Source of the DNA: Rhodobacteraceae bacterium D3-12
Lineage (GTDB): Bacteria > Pseudomonadota > Alphaproteobacteria > Rhodobacterales > Rhodobacteraceae
Length of the DNA stretch: 64,000 bases
Assembly (NCBI GenBank): GCA_025916135.1
Contig: CP104793.1
Location: 3,943,001 to 4,007,000, forward strand
Direction of reading: 5' to 3'
Position 1 is the first letter of the stretch; each line of letters starts with the position of its first letter. The notes under the pieces were generated by a model that was not told where the DNA came from, made no database searches, and saw only the letters and a program-made list of their open reading frames with translations. A program made the position numbers and the translations under genes. Below are positions 44,692 through 53,205 of the stretch, one piece after another.

Positions 44692-47043
44692 CTATTCGCC
44701 GTAGGGTATCCAGATATTCTTGACCTCGGTCGCGGCGTTCAGGAAGGCGCGCCCCTGCCCTTCGTCCCCGGACCAGTCGCGGGTTTTGGCGTTGTTCACC
44801 CATGTCCGCTTGAGATTTGCGGCGCTTTCACGCTCGATCAGCTGGGAAAGTTCGCTGGAAGAGAACGACCAGACCGCATCGACATCCATGTGACCGGCCA
44901 TCGTCGGGGCCAGCTCTGCATGGGTGCCGGTCAGGATGTTGACCACGCCGCCGGGAACGTCAGACGTGTCGAGCACCTGATAGAAATCGGTGGCGGAGAG
45001 CGGGTAAGGTTCGCTTGCAACAAGCACCACGCGGTTGCCCATGGCGATGGCCGGAGCCATGGCCGACACAAGGCCGAGCAAAGGGGCTTCGTCGGCACAA
45101 AACGCGCCGATCACGCCGAGAGGTTCGCGCATCGCCAGAGCCACGCCGCGGATCGGCACGCCATGGGCCTGCCCATCAAATTTGTCGGCCCAAGCGGCAT
45201 AGGTGAAGAGGCGTTTGACGCTGGCTTCGACCTCTTTCGCACCTTGGCGGCCGCCCTTCATGGCGTCGATACGGGCGGCGAATTCCTTGGCGCGGGCATC
45301 GAGGTTTTCGGCGATGTAATAGAGGATCTGGGCGCGCAGGTGGCCGGTGGTTTTGCTCCAGCCAGAGGCGTTGCGGGCGGCCTCGACCGCGTTGCGGACG
45401 TCTTTGCGGTTGGCGATGGGCGCCTGACCCAGCAGCTTGCCGTTTTTGCCCCAGACATTGGCAGAATAGCCGCCATCGGGGCGCGATTGCTTGCCACCGA
45501 CATACAGCTTGGCCGTGCGGTCGACGCCGTCAATTTCGCCATCTTTGGCTGGATTAGGCTCGATTTTGGCCAATGTTTTGGTGCGGCGTTTGGGGCGGGT
45601 ATAAGCTTGGAGACCTTCCCAGCCGCCTTCGCGACCAAAGCCGCTTTCGCGCACACCGCCAAAGCCGGCGGCGGCGTCAAACAGGTTGGTCGCATTGATC
45701 CAGACCACACCAGCGGCAAGTTTCGGCGCGATGTCGAGGGCGAGGTTCACGTTCTCGCTCCAGAGGCTGGCGGCGAGACCGTAGCGGGTGTTGTTGGCCA
45801 TCGCGACCGCCTCGTCCGGGGTGCGGAAGGTGGCGGCGACAAGAACGGGGCCGAATATTTCTTCCTGCATCAGGCGATGCGCGGGAGAGAGGCCGGTGAT
45901 CAGGGTCGGAGGATAAAAGCAACCTTCGACCGGCTCGGCCATGGGGGTTGAGAATTTCTCGCCCTCGTCACAGGCGTTAACCATGTCGGTGATGGTTTTA
46001 AGCTGTGCAGGGTCGATCACAGCCCCCACATCAATGCATTTGTCGAGCGGGTTGCCGATGCGCAGCTTGGTCATACGCTCGCGCAATTTGGCATAGAAGC
46101 TGTCGGCGATGCTCTCTTGCACCAAGAGGCGGGAGCCGGCGCAGCAGACCTGCCCCTGATTGAACCAGATCGCATCGACCAGCCCTTCGATCGCGCTATC
46201 TATGTCGGCATCATCGAACACGATGTAGGGCGATTTGCCGCCCAGTTCGAGGGTGAGCGCCTTGCCACTGCCAGCCGTAGCGGTGCGGATGCGGCGGCCG
46301 ACGTCGGTGCTGCCGGTGAAGGCGATTTTGTCGATGTCGTCGTGGTCGACGATCATTTCGCCGGTCGCGCCATCGCCGGTGACGATGTTGACCACGCCCT
46401 TGGGCAGGCCGATCTGACGGCAGATATCGGCAAAGAGCAGCGCCGTGAGGGAGGTGTATTCGGCGGGTTTGAGCACCACGGTGTTGCCCATAGCGAGCGC
46501 CGGAGCGACCTTCCACGCGAGCATCAGCAGGGGGAAGTTCCACGGGATGATCTGACCACAGACGCCGAGCGGTTCGGCATCGGGGAGTTCGCTCTCCATC
46601 AGTTGGGCCATGCCGGCGTGATAATAGAAATGACGCTGCACCAGAGGCACGTCGATATCGCGGCTTTCGCGGATAGGTTTGCCGTTATCAAGCGTTTCTA
46701 ACACGGCGAAAAGGCGGCTGTGTTTCTGCAAGGCGCGGGCCAGCGCATAGAGGTGTTTGGCACGGCCATGGCCACCGAGGCGCGCCCATTTGGGCTGGGC
46801 CTTGCGGGCGGCGGCGACGGCGGCATCAACATCCGCTTGGGTGCCTTGGGTCAGGGTTGCGAGCGTTTCGCCGTTGGCGGGGTTTTTCGAAAGAAACCCG
46901 GCGCTCGGATCGGTGAAGGCACCGTCAATGAAATGGCCGAACTTGTCGCCTTGATCGACCAGCCAAGCGAAGGCTTCGGCGGCGCCTTCGGGGGCGGGGC
47001 CATAGTCCATGGTTTCGAAGATCTCTTTAACGGTCATGCCCAT
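44692..47043 (-). CDS. Double-domain aldehyde dehydrogenase
   Basis: 783-aa protein with two ALDH modules. The N-terminal one is complete: PWNFPLLMLAWKVAPALAMGN, the general base in LTLELGGKSP, the catalytic Cys in GQVCCAGSRLLVQ, and EEIFGPVLVAATFRT. The C-terminal one (from about residue 500, VWGKNGKLLGQAPIANR) is shorter, with no recognisable catalytic Cys, and is probably structural. This long form is regularly found beside deoC in Rhodobacterales, where it could oxidise acetaldehyde from deoxyribose breakdown. The start overlaps the deoC stop (ATGA); an ATG two codons later has a better-placed GGGGTG. Confidence 0.9.
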   Translation of the reverse strand: MGMTVKEIFETMDYGPAPEGAAEAFAWLVDQGDKFGHFIDGAFTDPSAGFLSKNPANGETLATLTQGTQADVDAAVAAARKAQPKWARLGGHGRAKHLYALARALQKHSRLFAVLETLDNGKPIRESRDIDVPLVQRHFYYHAGMAQLMESELPDAEPLGVCGQIIPWNFPLLMLAWKVAPALAMGNTVVLKPAEYTSLTALLFADICRQIGLPKGVVNIVTGDGATGEMIVDHDDIDKIAFTGSTDVGRRIRTATAGSGKALTLELGGKSPYIVFDDADIDSAIEGLVDAIWFNQGQVCCAGSRLLVQESIADSFYAKLRERMTKLRIGNPLDKCIDVGAVIDPAQLKTITDMVNACDEGEKFSTPMAEPVEGCFYPPTLITGLSPAHRLMQEEIFGPVLVAATFRTPDEAVAMANNTRYGLAASLWSENVNLALDIAPKLAAGVVWINATNLFDAAAGFGGVRESGFGREGGWEGLQAYTRPKRRTKTLAKIEPNPAKDGEIDGVDRTAKLYVGGKQSRPDGGYSANVWGKNGKLLGQAPIANRKDVRNAVEAARNASGWSKTTGHLRAQILYYIAENLDARAKEFAARIDAMKGGRQGAKEVEASVKRLFTYAAWADKFDGQAHGVPIRGVALAMREPLGVIGAFCADEAPLLGLVSAMAPAIAMGNRVVLVASEPYPLSATDFYQVLDTSDVPGGVVNILTGTHAELAPTMAGHMDVDAVWSFSSSELSQLIERESAANLKRTWVNNAKTRDWSGDEGQGRAFLNAATEVKNIWIPYGE

Positions 47044-48032
47044 CACCCCATTGCGTGCCGATATGAGGCCGAATAGCGGCCTGTTACGTGATGTTCCAAC
47101 TGGCGCTCGATATCGCCCAGAAGCGAGGACGCGCCAAAGCGGAACAAATGCGGGTCAAGCCACGCATCGCCCAGCTCTTCCTTGATCAGGGCGAGGTAGG
47201 TGAGCGCGTCCTTGGCCTTGGAGATGCCACCGGCCGGTTTATAGCCGACTTTCACGCCTGTTCGGCTGTAATAGTCTCGAATCGCGCGGATCATGACGAG
47301 GCTGACCGGCAGGGTCGCGTTGACGCTTTCCTTGCCTGTCGAGGTCTTGATGAAGTCGGCCCCCGCCATCATGCAGACCAGAGACGCACGGGCGACATTG
47401 CGCAGGGTTCCCAGCTCGCCCGTGGCGAGGATCGCTTTGACATGCGCCTCGCCGCAGGCCTCGCGGAAGCTGCGCATTTCGTCATAGAGCGCCTGCCAGT
47501 TGCCTTGGAGGACGTGGCGGCGGGAGATTACGATGTCGATCTCGCGCGCGCCGGCTTTGACGCTTTCTTCGATTTCGGCCACGCGGAGGTGGAACGGAGA
47601 GAGGCCCGCCGGAAAGCCGGTGGAGACCGCAGCGACCGGAATGCCGGTGCCGTCAAGCGCGCCCACCGCGGGGGCAATCATGTCGTGATAGACACAGACC
47701 GCGCCAACGGTCAGCCCTTGCATGCCCAGCGCATCGAGCAGTTCGGCGCGCACCGGTTGTTTCGCCTTGGCGCAGAGCCGCGCCACGCGTCCCGCCGTAT
47801 CATCGCCCGCGAGCGTGGTGAGGTCGATGCAGCTTATCGCCTTGCACAGCCACGCCGCCTGATAGTCTTTTTTGACACTGCGCCGACCGGGGAGCGTGCT
47901 GGCACGGCGTTCGATCGCGGATGTGTTCGCCTGTACCCGACGGACCCAGCCGAGATCGAGCGGGAGCCCGTCGTTACGCTGTTCCATCGCCTGCGGCAGC
48001 AGCCGCTCGCGGTCTTTCACCTCGCCTGGCAT
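47043..48032 (-). CDS. deoC: Deoxyribose-phosphate aldolase
   Basis: Cleaves 2-deoxyribose 5-phosphate to glyceraldehyde 3-phosphate and acetaldehyde (329 aa). Class I aldolase motifs: ISCIDLTTL, VGAVCVYHDM, EIDIVISRRHVL, VKAILATGELG, and the Schiff-base Lys in ADFIKTSTGKESVNA, with VGYKPAGGIS closing the barrel. GGAGG is 5 nt before the ATG at 48032. It is about 70 residues longer at the N-terminus than E. coli DeoC, as in other proteobacterial long forms. Coupled to the aldehyde dehydrogenase, which fits removal of acetaldehyde. Confidence 0.95.
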   Translation of the reverse strand: MPGEVKDRERLLPQAMEQRNDGLPLDLGWVRRVQANTSAIERRASTLPGRRSVKKDYQAAWLCKAISCIDLTTLAGDDTAGRVARLCAKAKQPVRAELLDALGMQGLTVGAVCVYHDMIAPAVGALDGTGIPVAAVSTGFPAGLSPFHLRVAEIEESVKAGAREIDIVISRRHVLQGNWQALYDEMRSFREACGEAHVKAILATGELGTLRNVARASLVCMMAGADFIKTSTGKESVNATLPVSLVMIRAIRDYYSRTGVKVGYKPAGGISKAKDALTYLALIKEELGDAWLDPHLFRFGASSLLGDIERQLEHHVTGRYSASYRHAMG

Positions 48033-48192
48033 CTTTTCCTCCTGAGCTTGGGGTAAGCGTGTCACGGGGCATCGGCGGACGCAAGCCATGGCGCGGGCGG
48101 GTCTGCACGAAAACTGCGCAAATGCCCCGGTGGTTCTGCACATTGCGGCGCTAGGGTTGGAGGCATCAAAACCATAGAAATGGGACAGGCAG

Positions 48193-49686
48193 ATGAAGAT
48201 GTTTTTGCTCCGCGGCGTGCCGCAATCGGTTCAAACAGATGGCTGGTGGTTGAGCAGCGCCCCGCCATCGCCGCCGCGCCCGCCAATCGGCGCGAAGGAT
48301 GGCCCCAAAAGCACCGATTCATGGGCACTGCGCGCCGGAGCGCTGGTGGGGCTTTTGGCCTTGGCGGATGGATTGATCTGGCAAGTGGTGCCGGGGGTGT
48401 CGTTGGCGGTGTTTGGCTTGGCCGTGTTGGGGATCGGCTGGATCTGTGCCGGGTTCAGAGGCGGCAAGGGCGTGATTTTGGCGGCGCTTTTGTTTCTGCC
48501 GGTGTTGGAGCGGGCTCAGGCGCTGTCGCTTGGGTTTTGGGTGCTTGGTCTTGTGCTTGGCGCCGGGTGGATCGCGTTGGCGCGGTTTCCGGGGTTGAGC
48601 GGCGCGCTTAGGTTTTTGCTGCACGCGCCCGAAACCGTAAGCGAAGGGTTGAGCGCCATGTACCGGCGCGGCGCGGGCAGTTGGCGCGGGGGTCTGCATG
48701 CGGGCGTGTTGGGATGGCTTTTGCCGCTTGGACTTGGGGCGTTGTTTCTGGTGCTTTTGAGCAATGCGAACCCTTTGCTTTACAGGTGGCTTAGCGGGGC
48801 GCTCTGGGTTGATGGGCCGGGGATTGCGCCCGACCGTGTGATGTTCTGGGCGCTTATGGCATTGCTGCTTTGGCCGTTTGTGTCGCTGGGGCGGATGAGG
48901 CAGCGGCTTGATCTTGGCTTTGCGCCACCTAGAGCGCGGAGGGTGCCGCGTGTTTTCAACGAAGGGTCGGTGCGCCGCTCGTTGGTGATGTTCAACGTGG
49001 TGTTTGCGGTGCAGAGTTTGACCGATCTTGCAATTCTGTCGGGCGGTGCGACCCTGCCTGCGGGGATGAGCTATGCCGAGTATGCGCATCGGGGGGCCTA
49101 TCCGCTTTTGGTGACGGCGCTTTTGGCGGGGGCTTTTGCGCTTGTGGCGCGCCCGTTCACGACCCAGAGCCGGGTGCTTCGCCTCGCGCTTTTGGGCTGG
49201 TTGGGGCAGACCTTTTTTCTAGTGATTTCGTCACTGTTCCGGCTTGAAAGCTATGTTTTTGCTTATGGGCTGACGCATCTTCGGCTTGCGGCGCTGGTTT
49301 GGATGGGGCTGGTAGCGGTGGGGGTTTTGCTGGTGATGTGGCAGGTGCTGCGGCATCACGGTGCGCTTTGGATGCTTAAACGCTGTGGTCTGCTTGGGAT
49401 TGGGACGCTTTATCTGTGCAGTTTCCTGTCGTTTGCGGATGTGATTGCGCGGTTCAACCTGTCGCATGATGTTCCGGTTGATGCGCGGTATCTGTGCCAG
49501 CTTGACCGCGCGGCGGTGCCGGCCATTCGCGATTTTGAGCTGCGAAGCGGGCGCACGCTTTGTGGAGGTGGGCCTTTGGAATGGTCTGCTGACTGGCGAG
49601 AATGGGGCTTTCGCGATTGGCGGACTGCGCGTAGCCTCGCTGCACTTGAAACTGCGGGAGCCGTTCGCGCATGGCCGACATTCTGA
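48193..49686 (+). CDS. DUF4173-family polytopic membrane protein
   Basis: 497 aa with about ten to twelve transmembrane helices and no soluble domain of note. The region YPLLVTALLAGAFALVARPF followed by YVFAYGLTHLRLAALVWMGL is the hallmark of the DUF4153/DUF4173 group. Biochemical function is unknown for the family. It overlaps the following response regulator by 16 bp, so membrane protein, regulator and kinase form one transcript. That suggests it takes part in, or is controlled by, that two-component system. Confidence 0.85.
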   Translation: MKMFLLRGVPQSVQTDGWWLSSAPPSPPRPPIGAKDGPKSTDSWALRAGALVGLLALADGLIWQVVPGVSLAVFGLAVLGIGWICAGFRGGKGVILAALLFLPVLERAQALSLGFWVLGLVLGAGWIALARFPGLSGALRFLLHAPETVSEGLSAMYRRGAGSWRGGLHAGVLGWLLPLGLGALFLVLLSNANPLLYRWLSGALWVDGPGIAPDRVMFWALMALLLWPFVSLGRMRQRLDLGFAPPRARRVPRVFNEGSVRRSLVMFNVVFAVQSLTDLAILSGGATLPAGMSYAEYAHRGAYPLLVTALLAGAFALVARPFTTQSRVLRLALLGWLGQTFFLVISSLFRLESYVFAYGLTHLRLAALVWMGLVAVGVLLVMWQVLRHHGALWMLKRCGLLGIGTLYLCSFLSFADVIARFNLSHDVPVDARYLCQLDRAAVPAIRDFELRSGRTLCGGGPLEWSADWREWGFRDWRTARSLAALETAGAVRAWPTF

Positions 49687-50357
49687 TCATCGACGATGAC
49701 CCGCAGATTAGAGAGGTCTTGCGGATCGCGCTTAAACAAGCCGGGTTTGCCACACGCGAGGCCGGAGACGGGGCGGAGGGGCTTGCCAAAGCGCTTAACG
49801 GGCGGGACGATCTGATCATCCTTGATATTGGGATGCCGTCGATGGACGGGTTCGAGCTTTGCCGCAAGCTTCGCCACGAGAAAGAGACGCCGGTGCTGTT
49901 TTTGACGGCGCGCGATGATGAGATTGACCGGGTTCTGGGGCTTGAGCTTGGCGGGGATGATTATGTCACCAAGCCGTTTTCAGCGCGTGAATTGGTGGCG
50001 CGGGTGCGCAGTATCCTGAAACGCTCGCAAGGTGTTGGTGGTGCCAATGGCAGCCTGCGCAGAGGCGTGTTGGAGATTGATCCGGCGCGGCATTTGTGCC
50101 GCGTTGGCGGGGTTGATCAGGCTCTAACACAGCGGGAAATGTCGATTTTGGCCTGTCTTATGGCGCGGCCAGAGAATGTGTTTTCCAAGGCGCAGCTTTC
50201 GGATGCGGTTTATGGGCCGAGCATTCATGTGTCTGAGCGCACGCTGGACAGCCACCTGCGCAACCTTCGCGGCAAGCTTAAAGGGGCGGGTGTGGTGGAT
50301 GCGATCGAAACGGTGCATGGGGTCGGGATCAGGATGGGGCCATGTCTGAGCGGGTAA
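49671..50357 (+). CDS. OmpR-family response regulator
   Basis: 228 aa. Receiver: acidic pair in IIDDDPQ, phospho-Asp in LIILDIGMPSMDG, Lys in YVTKPFSARELV. C-terminal winged helix with LTQREMSILACLMARPENVFSK and the wing ending VHGVGIRMG. It overlaps the upstream DUF4173 gene by 16 bp and the downstream kinase gene by 16 bp, so the three are tightly coupled. Targets unknown. Confidence 0.93.
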   Translation: MADILIIDDDPQIREVLRIALKQAGFATREAGDGAEGLAKALNGRDDLIILDIGMPSMDGFELCRKLRHEKETPVLFLTARDDEIDRVLGLELGGDDYVTKPFSARELVARVRSILKRSQGVGGANGSLRRGVLEIDPARHLCRVGGVDQALTQREMSILACLMARPENVFSKAQLSDAVYGPSIHVSERTLDSHLRNLRGKLKGAGVVDAIETVHGVGIRMGPCLSG

Positions 50358-51325
50358 GGGCAGAGCAGATGCGGGCCGAGAGGATACGGCAAAAGTGGCG
50401 CCCGCCCTTGGCGTTGGTGATTGGCGGCACATTGGCGAGCGTGCTGGTGCTGCCGCTGATTGGGATCGGGTACTTCAAGCTGGCCGGGAATATCCTCGGG
50501 TGGCTTGAGACCGCGCAATTGTTCGGGGTGATGGCGTTTGTCGCGACAGTGATCCTTGGGTTTTTGCTGTGGCGGCTTGTTTTGCGGCCGGTTTATGCGT
50601 TGACCGCCCACGCCAAGGCGGTGCGGGATGGGCGCAGCGATGCGCCGCTGCCGACCCATTTTGGCACGCCAGAGTTTTCGGCGCTTGGGCTGGCGGTGGA
50701 TGAGATGGCAACCACGCTGCAAAATCGCGAGGCCGGGTTGCGGGCATTTGCCGATCATGTGGTGCATGAGATGAAGTCGCCGCTGACCAGTATCGCGGCG
50801 GCGGCGGAACTGCTTTCGGACGATGTGGCAGAGGAGGATCGTGCGGCGCTTTTGGCATCGATTCGCACGTCATCGGCGCGGATGGAGCAGCTTTTGAATG
50901 CGTTGCGCCGCTTGACCATTGCGCGCACCCCTCTTGGCGCGGGTCCAGCGGATTTGGAACGCTTGGCCGAGGATCTGAGAAAGCGGATATCGCTGGAGAT
51001 ACTGGTGACAGGGTCCGGGGCGATACCGCTTGATCATGATGGGGCGATGGCGGTGTTGGAGCAAATGGCGCAGAATAGCGCCGCGCATGGTGCTTCGACC
51101 CTAACATTGGGTTTTTCGGGCAAAACCTTGGACATTTGCGATGATGGGCCGGGCATTGCGGACGGAGACAAAAGCCGGATTTTTGACCCGTTCTTTACCA
51201 CGCGGCGTGATGCAGGTGGCACGGGGATGGGCCTTGCGATTGCGCGCGCCATGCTTGAGTCGTCTGGTGCCAGTATTTGTTTGGTCGACAGCCCCCACGG
51301 AGCGCGATTTGAGATTACTTTTTAG
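50342..51325 (+). CDS. Sensor histidine kinase
   Basis: 327-aa inner-membrane kinase, with two transmembrane helices (about residues 20-42 and 56-80) separated by only a dozen residues. It has almost no periplasmic sensor and probably detects a membrane or protein signal. A HAMP segment (RPVYALTAHAKAVRDG) leads to the phospho-acceptor His in FADHVVHEMKSPLTS, then the N box QMAQNSAAHGAS, G1 box ICDDGPGIAD and G2 box GGTGMGLAIARAML. Partner of the overlapping response regulator. The DUF4173 protein could supply the sensory input; that is inference. Confidence 0.93.
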   Translation: MSERVRAEQMRAERIRQKWRPPLALVIGGTLASVLVLPLIGIGYFKLAGNILGWLETAQLFGVMAFVATVILGFLLWRLVLRPVYALTAHAKAVRDGRSDAPLPTHFGTPEFSALGLAVDEMATTLQNREAGLRAFADHVVHEMKSPLTSIAAAAELLSDDVAEEDRAALLASIRTSSARMEQLLNALRRLTIARTPLGAGPADLERLAEDLRKRISLEILVTGSGAIPLDHDGAMAVLEQMAQNSAAHGASTLTLGFSGKTLDICDDGPGIADGDKSRIFDPFFTTRRDAGGTGMGLAIARAMLESSGASICLVDSPHGARFEITF

Positions 51326-51343
51326 GCGGTCACGGGCTCTTCT

Positions 51344-51388
51344 TGCGAATAATTCGCATTTTCATTGACTTCTTGCGAATGACTCGCA
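51344..51388. promoter_or_regulatory. Two 15-bp metal-regulator dyads 30 bp apart
   Basis: TGCGAATAATTCGCA (51344-51358, perfect dyad) and TGCGAATGACTCGCA (51374-51388, near-perfect) stand exactly 30 bp apart, upstream of the metal-transporter operon. The symmetry and length resemble Fur-superfamily boxes (Mur or Zur) of Alphaproteobacteria. The second ends 35 bp before the start codon. Confidence 0.75.
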
Positions 51389-51423
51389 TATTCAGTTGGT
51401 AACGCAATTGGAGATAATAGAAG

Positions 51424-52389
51424 ATGACCCTGTCTCGTCGGTTTTTTCTGAGCATTACAACGGGCGCAGCGCTCGCCCCTCTGGCGACTGCTGCGCGGGC
51501 GGCTGGCCCTTTGAGCGCGGTTGCGACCACGGGGATGATCGCGGATGCCGCGATGCGCGTTGGTGGAGAGAATGTAACGGTGCAGGCGCTTATGGGGGCC
51601 GGTGTTGACCCGCATTCCTATCGCCAGACGCGCAGCGATATTGTGGCGCTTACGCGGGCCGATCTGATCCTGCGCCACGGGCTCTATCTTGAGGCGCAAA
51701 TGGAGGATGTGTTCGAAAAGCTGGCCAAGCGCGGCACTCTGGCCGTTATCGGGGACGCCTTTGAGCGCGATCAACTGCTTGCGCATGCGGATTACGAGAA
51801 CAAATTCGACCCGCATTTGTGGATGGTTCCGGGCCTGTGGCGCGTGGCGGTCGAAGCCGTGCGTGACGCGTTGATCGACGCGCGACCCGAAGCGAAAGCG
51901 AGCTTTACCGCCAATGCCGCGGCCTATCTGGATGAGATTGAGGCGCTGAGCGGTTATGCCACGACAGTGTTGGCGACTGTGCCGGAAGAAAGCCGGGTGC
52001 TTGTTACGGCGCATGACGCTTTTGGCTATTTCGGGCGGGCCTTTGGGTATGAGGTGATCGGCATTCAGGGCATTTCGACAGAGTCCGAAGCCGGGTTGAG
52101 CCGCATTGCCGAGCTGGTTGATTTGTTGGTTTCGCGCAAGATTAGTGCCGCATTTGTTGAAAGCTCTGTCTCGGATCGTAATATCCGCGCGTTGATCGAA
52201 GGGGCCGGTGCCAAGGGGCATAAGGTTGCCATCGGTGGCGAGCTGTTTTCGGACGCGATGGGACAGCCGGGGAGCTATGAGGGCACCTATATCGGCATGA
52301 TTGATCATAACGTCACCACCATCGCCCGCGCGTTGGGTGGGGACACGCCGGAGCGGGGCATGAGTGGCCGCCTCGCCATGGCGAGCTAA
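51424..52389 (+). CDS. Mn/Zn ABC transporter substrate-binding protein (TroA/SitA-like)
   Basis: 321-aa periplasmic cluster A-I binding protein with an N-terminal signal (MTLSRRFFLSITTGAALAPLATAARA). Probable metal ligands read from the family pattern are His64 (GVDPHSY), His131 (FDPHLW), His197 (VTAHDAFGYF) and Asp294 (MIDHN). A His-His-His-Asp set is like TroA, which binds both Zn and Mn. There is no His-rich loop as in ZnuA. It is the first of four genes (binding protein, ATPase, two permeases) behind paired dyads. Whether Mn or Zn is the physiological metal cannot be decided from this. Confidence 0.92.
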   Translation: MTLSRRFFLSITTGAALAPLATAARAAGPLSAVATTGMIADAAMRVGGENVTVQALMGAGVDPHSYRQTRSDIVALTRADLILRHGLYLEAQMEDVFEKLAKRGTLAVIGDAFERDQLLAHADYENKFDPHLWMVPGLWRVAVEAVRDALIDARPEAKASFTANAAAYLDEIEALSGYATTVLATVPEESRVLVTAHDAFGYFGRAFGYEVIGIQGISTESEAGLSRIAELVDLLVSRKISAAFVESSVSDRNIRALIEGAGAKGHKVAIGGELFSDAMGQPGSYEGTYIGMIDHNVTTIARALGGDTPERGMSGRLAMAS

Positions 52390-52401
52390 AGGAATGAACG
52401 C

Positions 52402-53199
52402 ATGAGTCTCTCCCTTGCTGCCAAAGACGGCGCCCCTCTTGCCGAGGAGCGTCTTGCAGATAGTCCGCTGGCCATTCGCGGGCTGACGGTGACCTATGGC
52501 GAGAAACCTGCGATTTTTTCGATTGATGCGACGTTCGCGCCGGGCAAGATGACCGCGATTATCGGCCCGAACGGGGCGGGTAAATCGACCCTGCTCAAGG
52601 CCGCGTTGGGCATTGTGAAGCCGATTTCGGGCAAGGTTAGTGTCTTTTCGCACCCGTTGAAGGGCGAGCTGGCGCGGATTGCATATGTTCCACAGCGCGC
52701 ATCGGTTGATTGGGATTTTCCGACGCGGGTGATTGATGTGGTGCTGATGGGCTTGTCGCGTGAGTTGGGCCTGTTGGGGCGCACACGCAAGGCGCATTTC
52801 GACAAGGCGCGCGTCTGTTTGGAGCGGGTCGGAATGGAGGCCTTTGCCGACCGCCAGATTGGTCAGCTTTCGGGAGGGCAGCAGCAGCGGGTTTTCCTTG
52901 CTCGGGCATTGGCGCAGGGGGCGGAGGTCTATTTGCTGGACGAGCCGTTCGCAGGCGTTGATGCGGCGACCGAAAAGGCGATTATCGGCGTTCTGAAATC
53001 CCTGCGCGATGCGGGCAAAACCGTGATTGTGGTGCATCATGACCTATCCACGGTGACCGATTATTTCGACAACGTGTTTCTGATCAACACAACAGCGATT
53101 GCCGAAGGCACGGTCGAAGAGGCCTTTACCTCAGAAACGCTTCAGGCCGCTTATGGCGGGCGCCTTGCGACGGCCCAGATCGACCAGTTGGCGGTGTAG
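52402..53199 (+). CDS. Mn/Zn ABC transporter ATPase (TroB/SitB-like)
   Basis: 265 aa with Walker A IIGPNGAGKSTLLKA, signature LSGGQQQRVFLARA, Walker B EVYLLDEPFAGVD and switch VVHHDLSTV. IAYVPQRASVDWDFPTRVIDVVLMG is a conserved Q-loop region of the metal-transporter ATPases. AAGGAA lies 7 nt before the ATG. Spacing is 12 bp to the binding-protein gene and 6 bp to the next permease. Confidence 0.94.
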   Translation: MSLSLAAKDGAPLAEERLADSPLAIRGLTVTYGEKPAIFSIDATFAPGKMTAIIGPNGAGKSTLLKAALGIVKPISGKVSVFSHPLKGELARIAYVPQRASVDWDFPTRVIDVVLMGLSRELGLLGRTRKAHFDKARVCLERVGMEAFADRQIGQLSGGQQQRVFLARALAQGAEVYLLDEPFAGVDAATEKAIIGVLKSLRDAGKTVIVVHHDLSTVTDYFDNVFLINTTAIAEGTVEEAFTSETLQAAYGGRLATAQIDQLAV

Positions 53200-53205
53200 G
53201 CGCGC

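Noticed and set aside
51322-53040. 572-codon minus-strand open frame opposite the metal transporter genes
   Set aside because: It spans the promoter dyads and two well-supported ABC genes, has no domain similarity and a composition typical of antisense artefacts.
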